A stretch of DNA of 10,128 nt from JBDLRH01 sp039800165 (GTDB lineage Bacteria; Pseudomonadota; Gammaproteobacteria; Burkholderiales; Burkholderiaceae_C), in the NCBI GenBank assembly GCA_039800165.1, contig JBDLRH010000081.1:1-10128 (forward strand), written 5' to 3'. Made by a program: the position numbers and the translations under genes. The notes under the pieces are model-generated. The model was not told the DNA's origin. It saw only the letters and a list, made by a program, of their open reading frames with translations, and made no database searches. Positions 1-6,749 of this stretch are shown piece by piece (position 1 is the stretch's first letter; every line of letters starts with the position of its first letter).

Positions 1-748
1 TGGCCGGAAAGTCGCGCGCCTCGCCATAGCGGTCGATGCGCTGCGCGAAGTCGTCAAACAGCGCCTGTGCCGCTTGTGCGCCGGGCACGATGCCCACCGC
101 ACGCAGGTTGGTGGGCTCAAAGCCGATGTCGGCAAGCGTGGGCACCGCCTTGGCCATGCCCGCCGGTCGCGGTGCCAGGCGGCCGTGCAGCGATGCGTCC
201 GTCGCCGGGTCGGTGATGTGCGGCGCCAGGTCGGTGGGCGTGACTTTCTTCAGCCAGGCGTTCTTGTAGGGGGTGAACACCGAATACGGCGTTCCGCCGA
301 GCGACAGCACCTCGGCGCGCTCGAAGACGCTGTGGTCCTTGAAGGTGTGCAGCGCGATGCCCTGGGCCGCCAGCGCGGTGCGCACCTGCGCGTCGCGCGC
401 CAGCGCCTGCGGCTCGTCGTCGTGGTTGGCAAACACGGCCTGCACGCCGAGCTCGCGCGCAAGGGCCGGGATGTCTTCGGCCGCCCAGCCGTGGCGAACG
501 ATCAACCCGCCTGCCGCCTGGCCGCTGCGCTGGCGCAAGGCCTCGTCCAGCTCCACCAGCGATTCGCGGATGAACTCGACCCGCCGGTCGGCGCGCGGCA
601 GCGCATCGAGGATGGCGCGGTCGAACACAAAGACACAGTGCACCTGGCGCGCCGCCTGCAGCGCCTGCGCCAGCGCATGGTGGTCGTCGGGGCGCAGGTC
701 GCGCCGGAACCAGACCAGGGCGCTGTCACAAGGGGGGATTCGGGACAT
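1..748 (-). CDS. phrB: Deoxyribodipyrimidine photolyase, N-terminal half (cut by the left edge)
   Basis: This reading frame stays open to the window edge, giving 249 residues of a family usually about 470-500 long. Photolyases bind UV-induced cyclobutane pyrimidine dimers in DNA and split them using blue light and reduced FAD. The visible part is the N-terminal alpha/beta antenna domain: ALVWFRRDLRPDDHHAL at residues 10-26 matches the family's (L)VWFRxDLRxxDNxAL opening, VFANHDDEP at 105-113 matches the YANxDYEP region, and the stretch around 136-166 (FKDHSVFERAEVL, then PYSVFTPYKNAW) is typical just before the linker. The FAD-binding catalytic domain lies beyond the edge, so activity cannot be judged. 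The start is the ATG at 746-748; no Shine-Dalgarno sequence precedes it. The usual Asn after the Asp in the DN pair is His here. The gene diverges from yqgE with 29 bases between the two starts. Photolyase versus a close cryptochrome cannot be settled from this half, but the class is clear. Confidence 0.93.
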   Translation of the reverse strand, partial: MSRIPPCDSALVWFRRDLRPDDHHALAQALQAARQVHCVFVFDRAILDALPRADRRVEFIRESLVELDEALRQRSGQAAGGLIVRHGWAAEDIPALARELGVQAVFANHDDEPQALARDAQVRTALAAQGIALHTFKDHSVFERAEVLSLGGTPYSVFTPYKNAWLKKVTPTDLAPHITDPATDASLHGRLAPRPAGMAKAVPTLADIGFEPTNLRAVGIVPGAQAAQALFDDFAQRIDRYGEARDFPA

Positions 749-771
749 GGGAAGGGGTGCGCGCGTAAAAT
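742..771 (+). promoter_or_regulatory. Candidate promoter of the yqgE-ruvX-pyr operon, implying a leaderless start
   Basis: A TAAAAT box at 766-771 is one mismatch from the -10 consensus. GGGACA at 742-747 matches four of six -35 positions (xxGACA) with an 18-base spacer. The box stands out because the surrounding sequence is very GC-rich. Only six bases separate it from the yqgE ATG at 778, so transcription would be expected to begin at or next to the A of the start codon. The -35 half overlaps the start codon of the divergent photolyase gene. This is a motif reading only; the transcription start is not known. Confidence 0.5.
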
Positions 772-777
772 TGCGAC

Positions 778-1395
778 ATGCCCGCGGATTCTGCGCCGAT
801 CAACCTGACGCATCACTTCCTGATCGCAATGCCCGGCTTGCGGGACGAGAATTTCTCGCACTCTGTGGTGTACCTGTGCGAGCACAGCGAACGCGGCGCC
901 CTGGGGCTGATCATCAACAAGCCCAGCGACATCAAGCTCAAGGGCCTGTTCGACAAGGTGGACCTGCCCCTGGGCCGCAACGACCTGACCGACGAGCCGG
1001 TGCTGCAGGGCGGCCCGGTACAAACCGAGCGCGGCTTCGTGCTGCACGAGCCGATGGCGCGCGGCGCCGACGGCGAGCCCGAGGCCAGCGCGGCCGGCGA
1101 ATCGGTGTATGCCTCCACGCTGGCCATTCCCGGCGGGCTGGAGATGACCACCTCCAAGGATGTGCTCGAGGCGCTGTCCAACGGCGCGGGCCCGCGCAAG
1201 GTGCTGATCACGCTGGGCTATTCGGCCTGGGGCGAGGGGCAGCTCGAGTCTGAAATCGCCGAGAACGCATGGCTGACCGTCGGGGCCGACCCGGCGGTGA
1301 TCTTCGACACGCCGATCGATCAGCGCTATCCGCGCGCGCTCAAGCTGCTGGGCCTGGAGGCCTGGATGCTGTCGCCGCAGGCGGGGCACGCCTGA
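778..1395 (+). CDS. yqgE: YqgE/AlgH family protein (UPF0301)
   Basis: The product has 205 residues, slightly longer than the roughly 190 usual for the family. It carries the family's characteristic segments: LTHHFLIAMPGL at residues 10-21, SHSVVYLCEHSERGALGLI at 27-45, the GGPVQTERGFVLH segment at 78-90, and GYSAWGEGQLESEI at 147-160 near the C-terminus. The biochemical role is not established. The name AlgH comes from an association with alginate regulation in Pseudomonas, which should not be transferred here without evidence. There is no signal peptide or membrane segment, so it is probably cytoplasmic. It heads the operon and shares one base with ruvX at a TGATG junction; pairing with ruvX/yqgF is widespread in proteobacteria. 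No Shine-Dalgarno sequence lies at a useful distance: the GAAGGGG at 751-757 is 20 bases from the ATG. The -10-like box just upstream suggests leaderless translation. About ten extra residues near 92-107 look like a small insertion loop. Confidence 0.95.
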   Translation: MPADSAPINLTHHFLIAMPGLRDENFSHSVVYLCEHSERGALGLIINKPSDIKLKGLFDKVDLPLGRNDLTDEPVLQGGPVQTERGFVLHEPMARGADGEPEASAAGESVYASTLAIPGGLEMTTSKDVLEALSNGAGPRKVLITLGYSAWGEGQLESEIAENAWLTVGADPAVIFDTPIDQRYPRALKLLGLEAWMLSPQAGHA

Positions 1396-1817
1396 TGGCG
1401 CGCGCAGGCGCCGCCATCGACGCCGCTTCGGCCCAGACCTTTCTTGCTTTCGACTACGGGCGCAAGCGCACCGGCGTGGCCGGCGGCGCACGCCTGCTGG
1501 GCCGCGCCGAGCCGCGCGGCACCATCCGCGCCGAGGGCGACGCGCGCTGGCAGCAGATCGGCAAGCTGATCGAGCAGTGGCAGCCCGAGGCGCTGGTGGT
1601 GGGGGTGCCCTTCCACCCCGACGGTGCAAGCCACGAAAATACGCAGGCTGCGCGGCGCTTTGCGCGGCAGCTGCACGGTCGCTTCGGGCTGCCGGTGTTC
1701 GAGGTCGACGAGCGCTACAGCACCACCGAGGCGCGTGCGCAAGGGGCTGACGACGCCGGCATCGACGCGGCGTCGGCGTGCATCATCCTGGAACAGTTCT
1801 GGAGGGAACACCCGTGA
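1395..1817 (+). CDS. ruvX: RuvX/YqgF family RNase H-fold nuclease (pre-16S rRNA processing)
   Basis: This 140-residue protein has the RNase H/RuvC-like fold of the YqgF family, which is linked to maturation of the 16S rRNA 5' end and was first described as a putative Holliday junction resolvase. Visible family signatures are FLAFDYGRKRTGVA at 16-29 with the presumed metal-binding Asp20, ALVVGVPFHPDG at 66-77, DERYSTTEA at 105-113 with its acidic residues, and the C-terminal helix IDAASACIILEQF with Asp124. All expected acidic positions are present, so it should be active. A variable N-terminal tail of about 14 residues precedes the core. The ATG at 1395 shares its A with the yqgE stop (TGATG), and no strong Shine-Dalgarno sequence is visible, which suggests translational coupling. 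The end overlaps pyrR by four bases. The protein is cytoplasmic, in line with its operon partners having no secretion signals. Confidence 0.95.
   Translation: MARAGAAIDAASAQTFLAFDYGRKRTGVAGGARLLGRAEPRGTIRAEGDARWQQIGKLIEQWQPEALVVGVPFHPDGASHENTQAARRFARQLHGRFGLPVFEVDERYSTTEARAQGADDAGIDAASACIILEQFWREHP
1801..1806 (+). promoter_or_regulatory. Ribosome binding site fixing the pyrR GTG start
   Basis: GGAGGG lies seven bases before the GTG at 1814, inside the last codons of ruvX. An in-frame ATG at 1778 would give a longer protein but has no such site and extends past the conserved start of the family, so the GTG is preferred. Confidence 0.75.
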
Positions 1818-2356
1818 CCCAGCCGCTCGTGCTCGACGCCGAGGCCCTGTACCGCGACCTGCAACGCGGCGTGCAGGCAATGGGTGACCCGCGTGCGCCC
1901 GCTGGCCCGCGCCTGGTGGGCATCACCTCGGGCGGTGCGTGGATTGCCGAGCGGATGCAGGCCGACCTCGGGCTCAGCGGTGCTGCCAGCGTCATCTCTT
2001 CGGCGATGCACCGCGACGACTTCTCGCGCCGCGGCCTGGCGGCGGGTGCCGACCAGCAGACGCGACTGAACTTCGACGTGAACGGCGCGCACATCGTGCT
2101 GCTCGACGATGTGCTGTACACCGGGCGCACCATCCGCGCGGTGATCAACGAACTGTTCGACTACGGCCGCCCCGCCAGCGTGCGCCTGGCGGTGCTGGTG
2201 GACCGCGGCGGGCGCGAGCTGCCGGTGCAGGCCGACTTTGCCGCAGCCCGCGTGAGCCTGCCGCAGGGGCAGCAGCTGGCGCTGGCACGCGACGAAGCGG
2301 GCCGCTTCAGCCTGCGCGTGGAAGAACGCCAGCGCCGCGGCGCTGCAGGGGCCTAA
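1814..2356 (+). CDS. pyrR: PyrR, pyrimidine operon regulator / uracil phosphoribosyltransferase family
   Basis: The 180-residue product belongs to the type I phosphoribosyltransferase fold. The PRPP-binding loop VLLDDVLYTGRTI at residues 95-107 is nearly identical to that of Bacillus subtilis PyrR, as is the following GRPASVRLAVLVDRGGRELP at 118-137. The SGGAWIAERM stretch near 39-48 and MHRDD at 65-69 also fit PyrR better than a plain uracil phosphoribosyltransferase. In Gram-positive bacteria PyrR binds UMP/UTP and pyr leader RNA to cause attenuation. In proteobacteria its mode of action is less certain. The start is a GTG overlapping the ruvX stop by four bases (GTGA), supported by GGAGGG upstream. 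pyrB follows after three bases, so the regulator is co-transcribed with its presumed target. I see no leader hairpin before pyrR, because there is no intergenic space. Confidence 0.95.
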   Translation: MTQPLVLDAEALYRDLQRGVQAMGDPRAPAGPRLVGITSGGAWIAERMQADLGLSGAASVISSAMHRDDFSRRGLAAGADQQTRLNFDVNGAHIVLLDDVLYTGRTIRAVINELFDYGRPASVRLAVLVDRGGRELPVQADFAAARVSLPQGQQLALARDEAGRFSLRVEERQRRGAAGA

Positions 2357-2359
2357 ACC

Positions 2360-3322
2360 ATGCTGCACAAACGCAATCCGCAACTCAACAAGAACGGCGA
2401 GCTGATCCACCTGTTGTCGATCGAGGGGCTGCCGCGCAGCATCCTGACGCAGATCCTGGACACCGCGGCCAACTTCGTGAGCGTGAGCGACCGCGAGGTC
2501 AAGAAGGTGCCGCTGTTGCGCGGCAAGAGCGTGTTCAACCTGTTCTTCGAGAACAGCACCCGCACCCGCACCACCTTCGACATCGCTGCCACGCGCCTGA
2601 GCGCGGACGTCTACACGCTGGACATCGCGCGCAGCTCCACCGCCAAGGGCGAGAGCCTGCTGGATACCATCGCCAACCTGAGTGCGATGGCTGCCGACAT
2701 TTTTGTGGTGCGCCACGGCGAATCGGGCGCGCCGTACCTGATTGCGCAGCATGTGGCGCCGCATGTGCACGTGATCAACGCCGGCGACGGGCGCCATGCG
2801 CACCCCACGCAGGCGCTGCTGGACATGTACACCATCCGTCACTACAAGAAAGACTTTGCCAACCTCACGGTGGCGATCGTCGGTGACGTGCTGCATTCGC
2901 GCGTGGCGCGCTCCGACATCCACGCGCTCACCACCCTGGGCTGCGCCGAGGTGCGGGTGGTCGGCCCGCGCACCCTGGTGCCGGCCGACATGGCGCAGAT
3001 GGGCGTGCGGGTGTGCCACACGCTGGAAGAGGGCATCAAGGGCTGTGACGTGATCATCATGCTGCGCCTGCAAAACGAGCGCATGAGCGGGGCGCTGCTG
3101 CCCTCGAGCGCCGAATTCTTCAAGCGCTTTGGCCTCACGCCCGAGAAGCTGCAGTGGGCCAAGCCCGACGCGATCGTGATGCACCCCGGGCCGATCAACC
3201 GCGGGGTGGAAATCGATTCTGCAGTGGTTGATGGCCAGCAGAGCGTGATCCTGCCGCAGGTGACCTTTGGCATCGCGGTGCGCATGGCGGTGATGGGCAT
3301 CGTCGCAGGGAACGAAGCATGA
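2360..3322 (+). CDS. pyrB: Aspartate carbamoyltransferase catalytic subunit
   Basis: PyrB condenses carbamoyl phosphate with aspartate to form N-carbamoylaspartate, the committed step of de novo pyrimidine synthesis in the cytoplasm. The 320-residue product shows the carbamoyl phosphate-binding STRTR at 66-70 within FFENSTRTRTTFDIAA, the catalytic Lys in TAKGES near residue 96, HPTQALLD at 148-155, GDVLHSRVARS at 175-185, MLRLQNERM at 234-242 and HPGPINRGVEI at 275-285. All key residues are intact. It has about ten more N-terminal residues than E. coli PyrB, as in the class that assembles with a dihydroorotase-like partner instead of PyrI. That partner is the next gene, overlapping by four bases (ATGA). 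The start ATG has CAGGGG nine bases upstream. No pyrI-like zinc-binding regulatory gene follows, which fits the dodecameric PyrB-PyrC' type known from Pseudomonas. Confidence 0.97.
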   Translation: MLHKRNPQLNKNGELIHLLSIEGLPRSILTQILDTAANFVSVSDREVKKVPLLRGKSVFNLFFENSTRTRTTFDIAATRLSADVYTLDIARSSTAKGESLLDTIANLSAMAADIFVVRHGESGAPYLIAQHVAPHVHVINAGDGRHAHPTQALLDMYTIRHYKKDFANLTVAIVGDVLHSRVARSDIHALTTLGCAEVRVVGPRTLVPADMAQMGVRVCHTLEEGIKGCDVIIMLRLQNERMSGALLPSSAEFFKRFGLTPEKLQWAKPDAIVMHPGPINRGVEIDSAVVDGQQSVILPQVTFGIAVRMAVMGIVAGNEA

Positions 3323-4635
3323 AGATCCTCATCCAGAACGGCCGGGTGATCGACCCTGCCACCAACCGCGACCAGATGGCCGACGTGGCGGTGGCTGCCG
3401 GCCGCATCACCCACATCGGTACGGTGCCCGCCGACTTCGTGCCCAACCGCGTGATCGACGCGCGCGGCTGCATCGTCGCCCCGGGCCTGGTGGACCTGGC
3501 GGTGCGCCTGCGCGACCCGGGCCACGGCCATGAGCGGGTGCTGGCGAGTGAGCTGGCCGCCGCCAGCGCCGGCGGCGTGACCAGCCTGGTGTGCCCGCCC
3601 GACACCGAGCCGGTGCTCGACGAGCCGGGCCTGGTGGACATGCTCAAGGCGCGTGCGGCGCGGCTGCATCAGGCGCGGGTGTTCCCGCTCGGGGCGCTCA
3701 CGCGCGGCCTGAAGGGCGAAGTGCTGACCGAGCTGGCCGAACTCACCGATGCGGGCTGCGTGGCCTTCAGCCAGGCCGATGCGGCCATCGTCAACACGCA
3801 GGTGCTGCAGCGCGCGCTGCAGTACGCGGCCACCTACGGCTATGGCGTGTGGCTGCGCCCGCAAGACCCGCATCTGGGCAAGGGCGTGGCGGCCAGCGGT
3901 GCGCTGGCCACGCGGCTGGGTCTGTCGGGTGTGCCGGTGGCCGCAGAGACGATTGCGATCCACACCATCGTCGAGCTGATGCGCAGCACCGGGGCGCGGG
4001 TGCACCTGTGCCGCCTGTCCAGCGCGGCGGGCGTGGCGCTGGTGCGCGCTGCCAAGGCCGACGGCCTGCCGCTGAGCTGTGATGTCTCGATCCACTCGCT
4101 GCACCTCACCGACAACGACATCGGCTACTTCGACAGCCGCGCGCGGCTGAACCCGCCGCTGCGCCAGCAGCGCGACCGCGAGGCGCTGCGCGAGGCGCTG
4201 GCTGACGGCACCATCGACGCGCTGGTGTCCGACCACACGCCGGTGGATGAAGACGCCAAGACGCTGCCCTTTGCCGAGGCGCAGCCTGGCGCCACCGGTG
4301 TGGAGCTGCTGCTGAGCCTGGCCCTGAAGTGGGCGCAAGAAACCGGCAGCGGCCTGCCGCGCGCGCTGGCGGTGGTCAGCAGCGAGCCGGCGCGCGTGCT
4401 GGGGTCGGCACTGGGCACGCTGGCCGACAGCGCAGGCCGCCTCACGGTGGGCGGCGTGGCCGATGTGTGCGTGTTCGACCCGCAGGCCGCCTGGACGGTG
4501 GGGCAGGACACGCTGCGCAGCGCCGGCAAGCTCACGCCCTTCGGCGGCTACGAGCTGCCGGGCCGCGTGCGCGCCACGCTGGTGGGCGGGCACGTCGCGT
4601 TTGACCACCACACCGCACCTGTTGCCGCCGCGTGA
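3319..4635 (+). CDS. pyrX: Dihydroorotase-like protein PyrC'/PyrX, probably non-catalytic partner of PyrB
   Basis: The 438-residue product has the amidohydrolase fold of type I dihydroorotase, complete in length and domain order. The opening IQNGRVIDP and the closing PFGGYELPGRVRATLVGG are typical. Active-site positions are not conserved. The DxHxHxREPG motif reads DLAVRLRDPG (59-68), so both histidines are lost (Ala61, Arg63). The HxED segment reads RPQDP (Arg180, Gln182). The HxST segment reads CRLSS (Arg232). The FSDDG segment reads FSQAD (151-154). Only Asp305 of the SDHTP segment remains of the expected metal ligands. With three or four metal-binding histidines gone, dihydroorotase activity is not expected. 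In Pseudomonas a similar inactive PyrC' is required for assembly of active PyrB, and the immediate downstream overlap with pyrB here supports the same role. The start ATG overlaps the pyrB stop and has AGGG eight bases upstream. Automated pipelines are likely to label this simply dihydroorotase. Confidence 0.9.
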   Translation: MKILIQNGRVIDPATNRDQMADVAVAAGRITHIGTVPADFVPNRVIDARGCIVAPGLVDLAVRLRDPGHGHERVLASELAAASAGGVTSLVCPPDTEPVLDEPGLVDMLKARAARLHQARVFPLGALTRGLKGEVLTELAELTDAGCVAFSQADAAIVNTQVLQRALQYAATYGYGVWLRPQDPHLGKGVAASGALATRLGLSGVPVAAETIAIHTIVELMRSTGARVHLCRLSSAAGVALVRAAKADGLPLSCDVSIHSLHLTDNDIGYFDSRARLNPPLRQQRDREALREALADGTIDALVSDHTPVDEDAKTLPFAEAQPGATGVELLLSLALKWAQETGSGLPRALAVVSSEPARVLGSALGTLADSAGRLTVGGVADVCVFDPQAAWTVGQDTLRSAGKLTPFGGYELPGRVRATLVGGHVAFDHHTAPVAAA

Positions 4636-5402
4636 AGCCGCCTGCCTGGCTGGTCGCCTGGCGGCTGGTGCGCGCCACCGCGCACGCGCTGCAGGGCTGG
4701 CTCACCATCACTTTCACCTTCCCGCGCCTGAGCGAAGAGCAGCGCGAGATGCGGGTGCAGGTCTGGGCACGCGGCATGCTCAAGGTGCTGGGCATCGAGT
4801 TGCGCCTGCAAGGGCAGCCACCGCTTTGCGGCCCGGTGCTGCTGGTGGCCAACCACATCTCGTGGCTGGACATCCTGGTGATGCACGCGGCGCGGCACTG
4901 CCGCTTCGTGTCGAAGGCCGATGTGAAGCGCTGGCCGCTGATCGGCACGCTGGCCACCGGCGGCGGCACGCTGTACATCGAGCGCGAATCGCGGCGTGAT
5001 GCGATGCGCGTGGTGCATCGCATGGCGCAGGGCCTGAAGGACGGCCAGGTGGTGGCGGTCTTTCCGGAGGGCACCACCGGCGACGGCATCACGCTCTTGC
5101 CGTTTCATGCCAACCTGATCCAGGCCGCGGTCAGCGCCGACGCGCCGGTGCAGCCGGTGGCCTTGCGGTTCATCGAGGTGCACAGCGGCGCGCTGAGCCT
5201 GGCCCCGAGCTATGTGGGCGACGAGTCGCTGGTGGGGTCGATGTGGCGCACCATGCGTGCGCCGCCGCTGGCAGCGGTGGTGCGCTACGGCGAGCCGCAG
5301 ATGGCGCAAGGCCGCGACCGCCGCGCCTGGGCGGCCGACCTGCGCGCCGAGATCGAGCGGCTGCGCGGCGGCGACGGCATCACTTCACCAGCCAGCGATT
5401 GA
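4632..5402 (+). CDS. 1-acyl-sn-glycerol-3-phosphate acyltransferase family (PlsC-like)
   Basis: The 256-residue product is a member of the PlsC/LPLAT acyltransferase family, which moves an acyl chain onto a lysophospholipid at the inner face of the cytoplasmic membrane. The catalytic HX4D motif is NHISWLD at 74-80 (His75, Asp80). The FVSKADVKRWPLIG segment at 92-105 and the phosphate-binding FPEGTTGDG at 144-152 are both present. A moderately hydrophobic N-terminal helix near residues 5-30 may attach it to the membrane. The substrate could be lysophosphatidic acid or, as with OlsA, a lyso-ornithine lipid; the sequence does not decide, so no symbol is given. The start is a GTG overlapping the pyrX stop by four bases (GTGA), with no Shine-Dalgarno sequence, so translation probably depends on reinitiation. 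The next in-frame Met is residue 40, too far into the domain. It ends the operon, overlapping the convergent tolC-type gene by 23 bases. Confidence 0.92.
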   Translation: MKPPAWLVAWRLVRATAHALQGWLTITFTFPRLSEEQREMRVQVWARGMLKVLGIELRLQGQPPLCGPVLLVANHISWLDILVMHAARHCRFVSKADVKRWPLIGTLATGGGTLYIERESRRDAMRVVHRMAQGLKDGQVVAVFPEGTTGDGITLLPFHANLIQAAVSADAPVQPVALRFIEVHSGALSLAPSYVGDESLVGSMWRTMRAPPLAAVVRYGEPQMAQGRDRRAWAADLRAEIERLRGGDGITSPASD

Positions 5403-6747
5403 CCTCGGCGATGTTGGCGTCCATCGGCTCGCCGGCCAGTGCCTTCAGCCGCACCAGCGACACCAGATAGGTGAAGCGCGCCTGTGCCAGGTCGCGCCGC
5501 GCAATGCCCATCTGCTGCTCGGCATTGAGGATGTCGATGCGGGTGCGCACGCCGGCTTCGAACGAGCGCTTTCTGGACTGCACCAGCTGCTCGGCCGAGC
5601 GCACTGCCTGCTCCAGCGCCCGTACGCGCTGCACGCCCTCGGTGGCGCCGCGGAACTCGCGGTGGATGCGCACGCCCAGGTCGCGGCGGATCGCTTCCAG
5701 CGCGTTTTCGGCGCGCTCCTGCTGTGCCAGTGCTTCGCGCACCTGTGCGTCCACATAGCCGCCCTGATACAGCGGCACGTTGAGCTGCAGGCCGATCGAG
5801 CGCTGGTTGAAGGTGCTGCCGGTGTTGGTGATCTGGTCGCGCGAGCTGCGCGAAATCTGCGCGATGCCGTCCAGCGTGGGGTAGTGCCCCGACTGCGCGC
5901 GCTGCACCTGCTGGCGCGCCACTTCCAGCTGCGCACGTGCACCGCGCAGCTCGGGGCTGGCGTCTTCGGCGCGCTGCACCCAGGCGTCCAGGTTGTCCGG
6001 CGCGGGCGGCGCCAGCGGCAGCCGTGCCACATCCACGCCGGCGACCTGCGTCACCGGCTGGTTCACCAGCAGCTGCAGCTGCCGGCGTGCCAGGTCCAGG
6101 TTCTGCCGCACCTCCAGCTCTTGCGCATTGGCCAGATCCAGCCGCGTGCGCGCCTCGTCGATGTCGGTGCGGGTGCCGGTGCCCGCGGCCAGCGCCTTGG
6201 TGGCGGCATCCACGGCGGCGGTGAAGGTCTGCTTTTGCAGGCGCACCACCTCGAGCTGCTCGCCTGCCAGCAGCACATCAAAGTAGGCCACTGCCACGCG
6301 CGTCACCAGGTTCTGCGACTCGCGCTGCAGTTGCGCTTCGGCATCTTCCACCTGAAAGCCGGCCTGGCGCAGTTGCACCTGCAGTTCGCGGCGGTAGATC
6401 GGCTGGCGCAGCTGCAGCGCGTCGCTTTCGCTGGTGTACAGCGATCGGGTCGTGGTGGTCTGCCCCAGCGCATTGGGCTGGGTGGTGTCAAGGTCAACCC
6501 GACTGCGGGCGATCTGCGCCGTGATCGACGGATAGAGCAGCGCACGCGCCTGCGGCAGCCGCTCGCGGGTGGCCTGGGCGGCGGCGCGCGCGGCACGCAT
6601 CTGCGCGTCGTTGGTCAGCGCCAGTTCATAGGCAGAGGCAAGGTCCAGCGCCAGCGCGCCGGTGGTGCCGCATGCCAAGGCCAGTGCCGCAGCCAGGCCG
6701 CGCAGCGTTGGCATGGGCCCGTGTGTGCGAGGGGGAAGCAAAGCCAT
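5380..6747 (-). CDS. TolC family outer membrane channel of a type I secretion system
   Basis: The 455-residue product is a TolC/PrtF-type outer membrane efflux protein that would form the trimeric outer membrane and periplasmic tunnel of the exporter. Residues 1-33 look like a Sec signal peptide, with a basic start, a hydrophobic LRGLAAALALA core and an ALA-LD cleavage site. Two repeated outer-membrane-efflux halves follow at about 34-230 and 250-445. Their matching hairpin segments are ALAAGTGTRTDIDEARTRL and SFEAGVRTRIDILNAEQQ, as expected for the internal duplication of TolC. The length is normal for the family. A GTG six bases upstream in frame would add two residues, but the strong GGAGGAG ends right at that codon, whereas it lies five bases from this ATG. 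The membrane fusion protein gene ends two bases before, pointing to coupled expression. The dedicated outer membrane gene in the operon follows the PrtDEF pattern, not the E. coli haemolysin one. Confidence 0.93.
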   Translation of the reverse strand: MALLPPRTHGPMPTLRGLAAALALACGTTGALALDLASAYELALTNDAQMRAARAAAQATRERLPQARALLYPSITAQIARSRVDLDTTQPNALGQTTTTRSLYTSESDALQLRQPIYRRELQVQLRQAGFQVEDAEAQLQRESQNLVTRVAVAYFDVLLAGEQLEVVRLQKQTFTAAVDAATKALAAGTGTRTDIDEARTRLDLANAQELEVRQNLDLARRQLQLLVNQPVTQVAGVDVARLPLAPPAPDNLDAWVQRAEDASPELRGARAQLEVARQQVQRAQSGHYPTLDGIAQISRSSRDQITNTGSTFNQRSIGLQLNVPLYQGGYVDAQVREALAQQERAENALEAIRRDLGVRIHREFRGATEGVQRVRALEQAVRSAEQLVQSRKRSFEAGVRTRIDILNAEQQMGIARRDLAQARFTYLVSLVRLKALAGEPMDANIAEVNRWLVK

Positions 6748-6749
6748 GC

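Noticed and set aside
749..777. Separate promoter for the photolyase in the 29-base divergent gap
   Set aside because: The minus-strand reading (AATTTTA) is only the complement of the yqgE -10 box and has no convincing -35 partner at normal spacing; a promoter inside yqgE is possible but not visible.
74..808. 244-codon plus-strand open frame across the photolyase region
   Set aside because: The minus strand in this region encodes a clear photolyase N-terminal domain; the plus-strand product is Arg/Gln/His-rich with no family features.
1778..1813. Upstream ATG for pyrR, adding 12 residues
   Set aside because: The GTG at 1814 has GGAGGG at a good distance and matches the usual family start; the upstream ATG has no such site and lies deep in ruvX.
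1715..4611. Very long open frames on the minus strand opposite pyrR, pyrB and pyrX (up to 589 codons)
   Set aside because: They are antisense shadows of GC-rich genes: translations are rich in Arg, His, Ala and Gln, match no recognisable family, and the opposite strand carries unmistakable conserved proteins.
6661..6747. Possible lipoprotein signal (ALAC) in the TolC-type signal peptide, as in OprM-like channels
   Set aside because: The residues before the Cys do not fit the lipobox well (Ala at -3, Leu at -2), and a normal signal peptidase I site, ALA before LD, follows a few residues later. Type I secretion channels are usually not lipoproteins.
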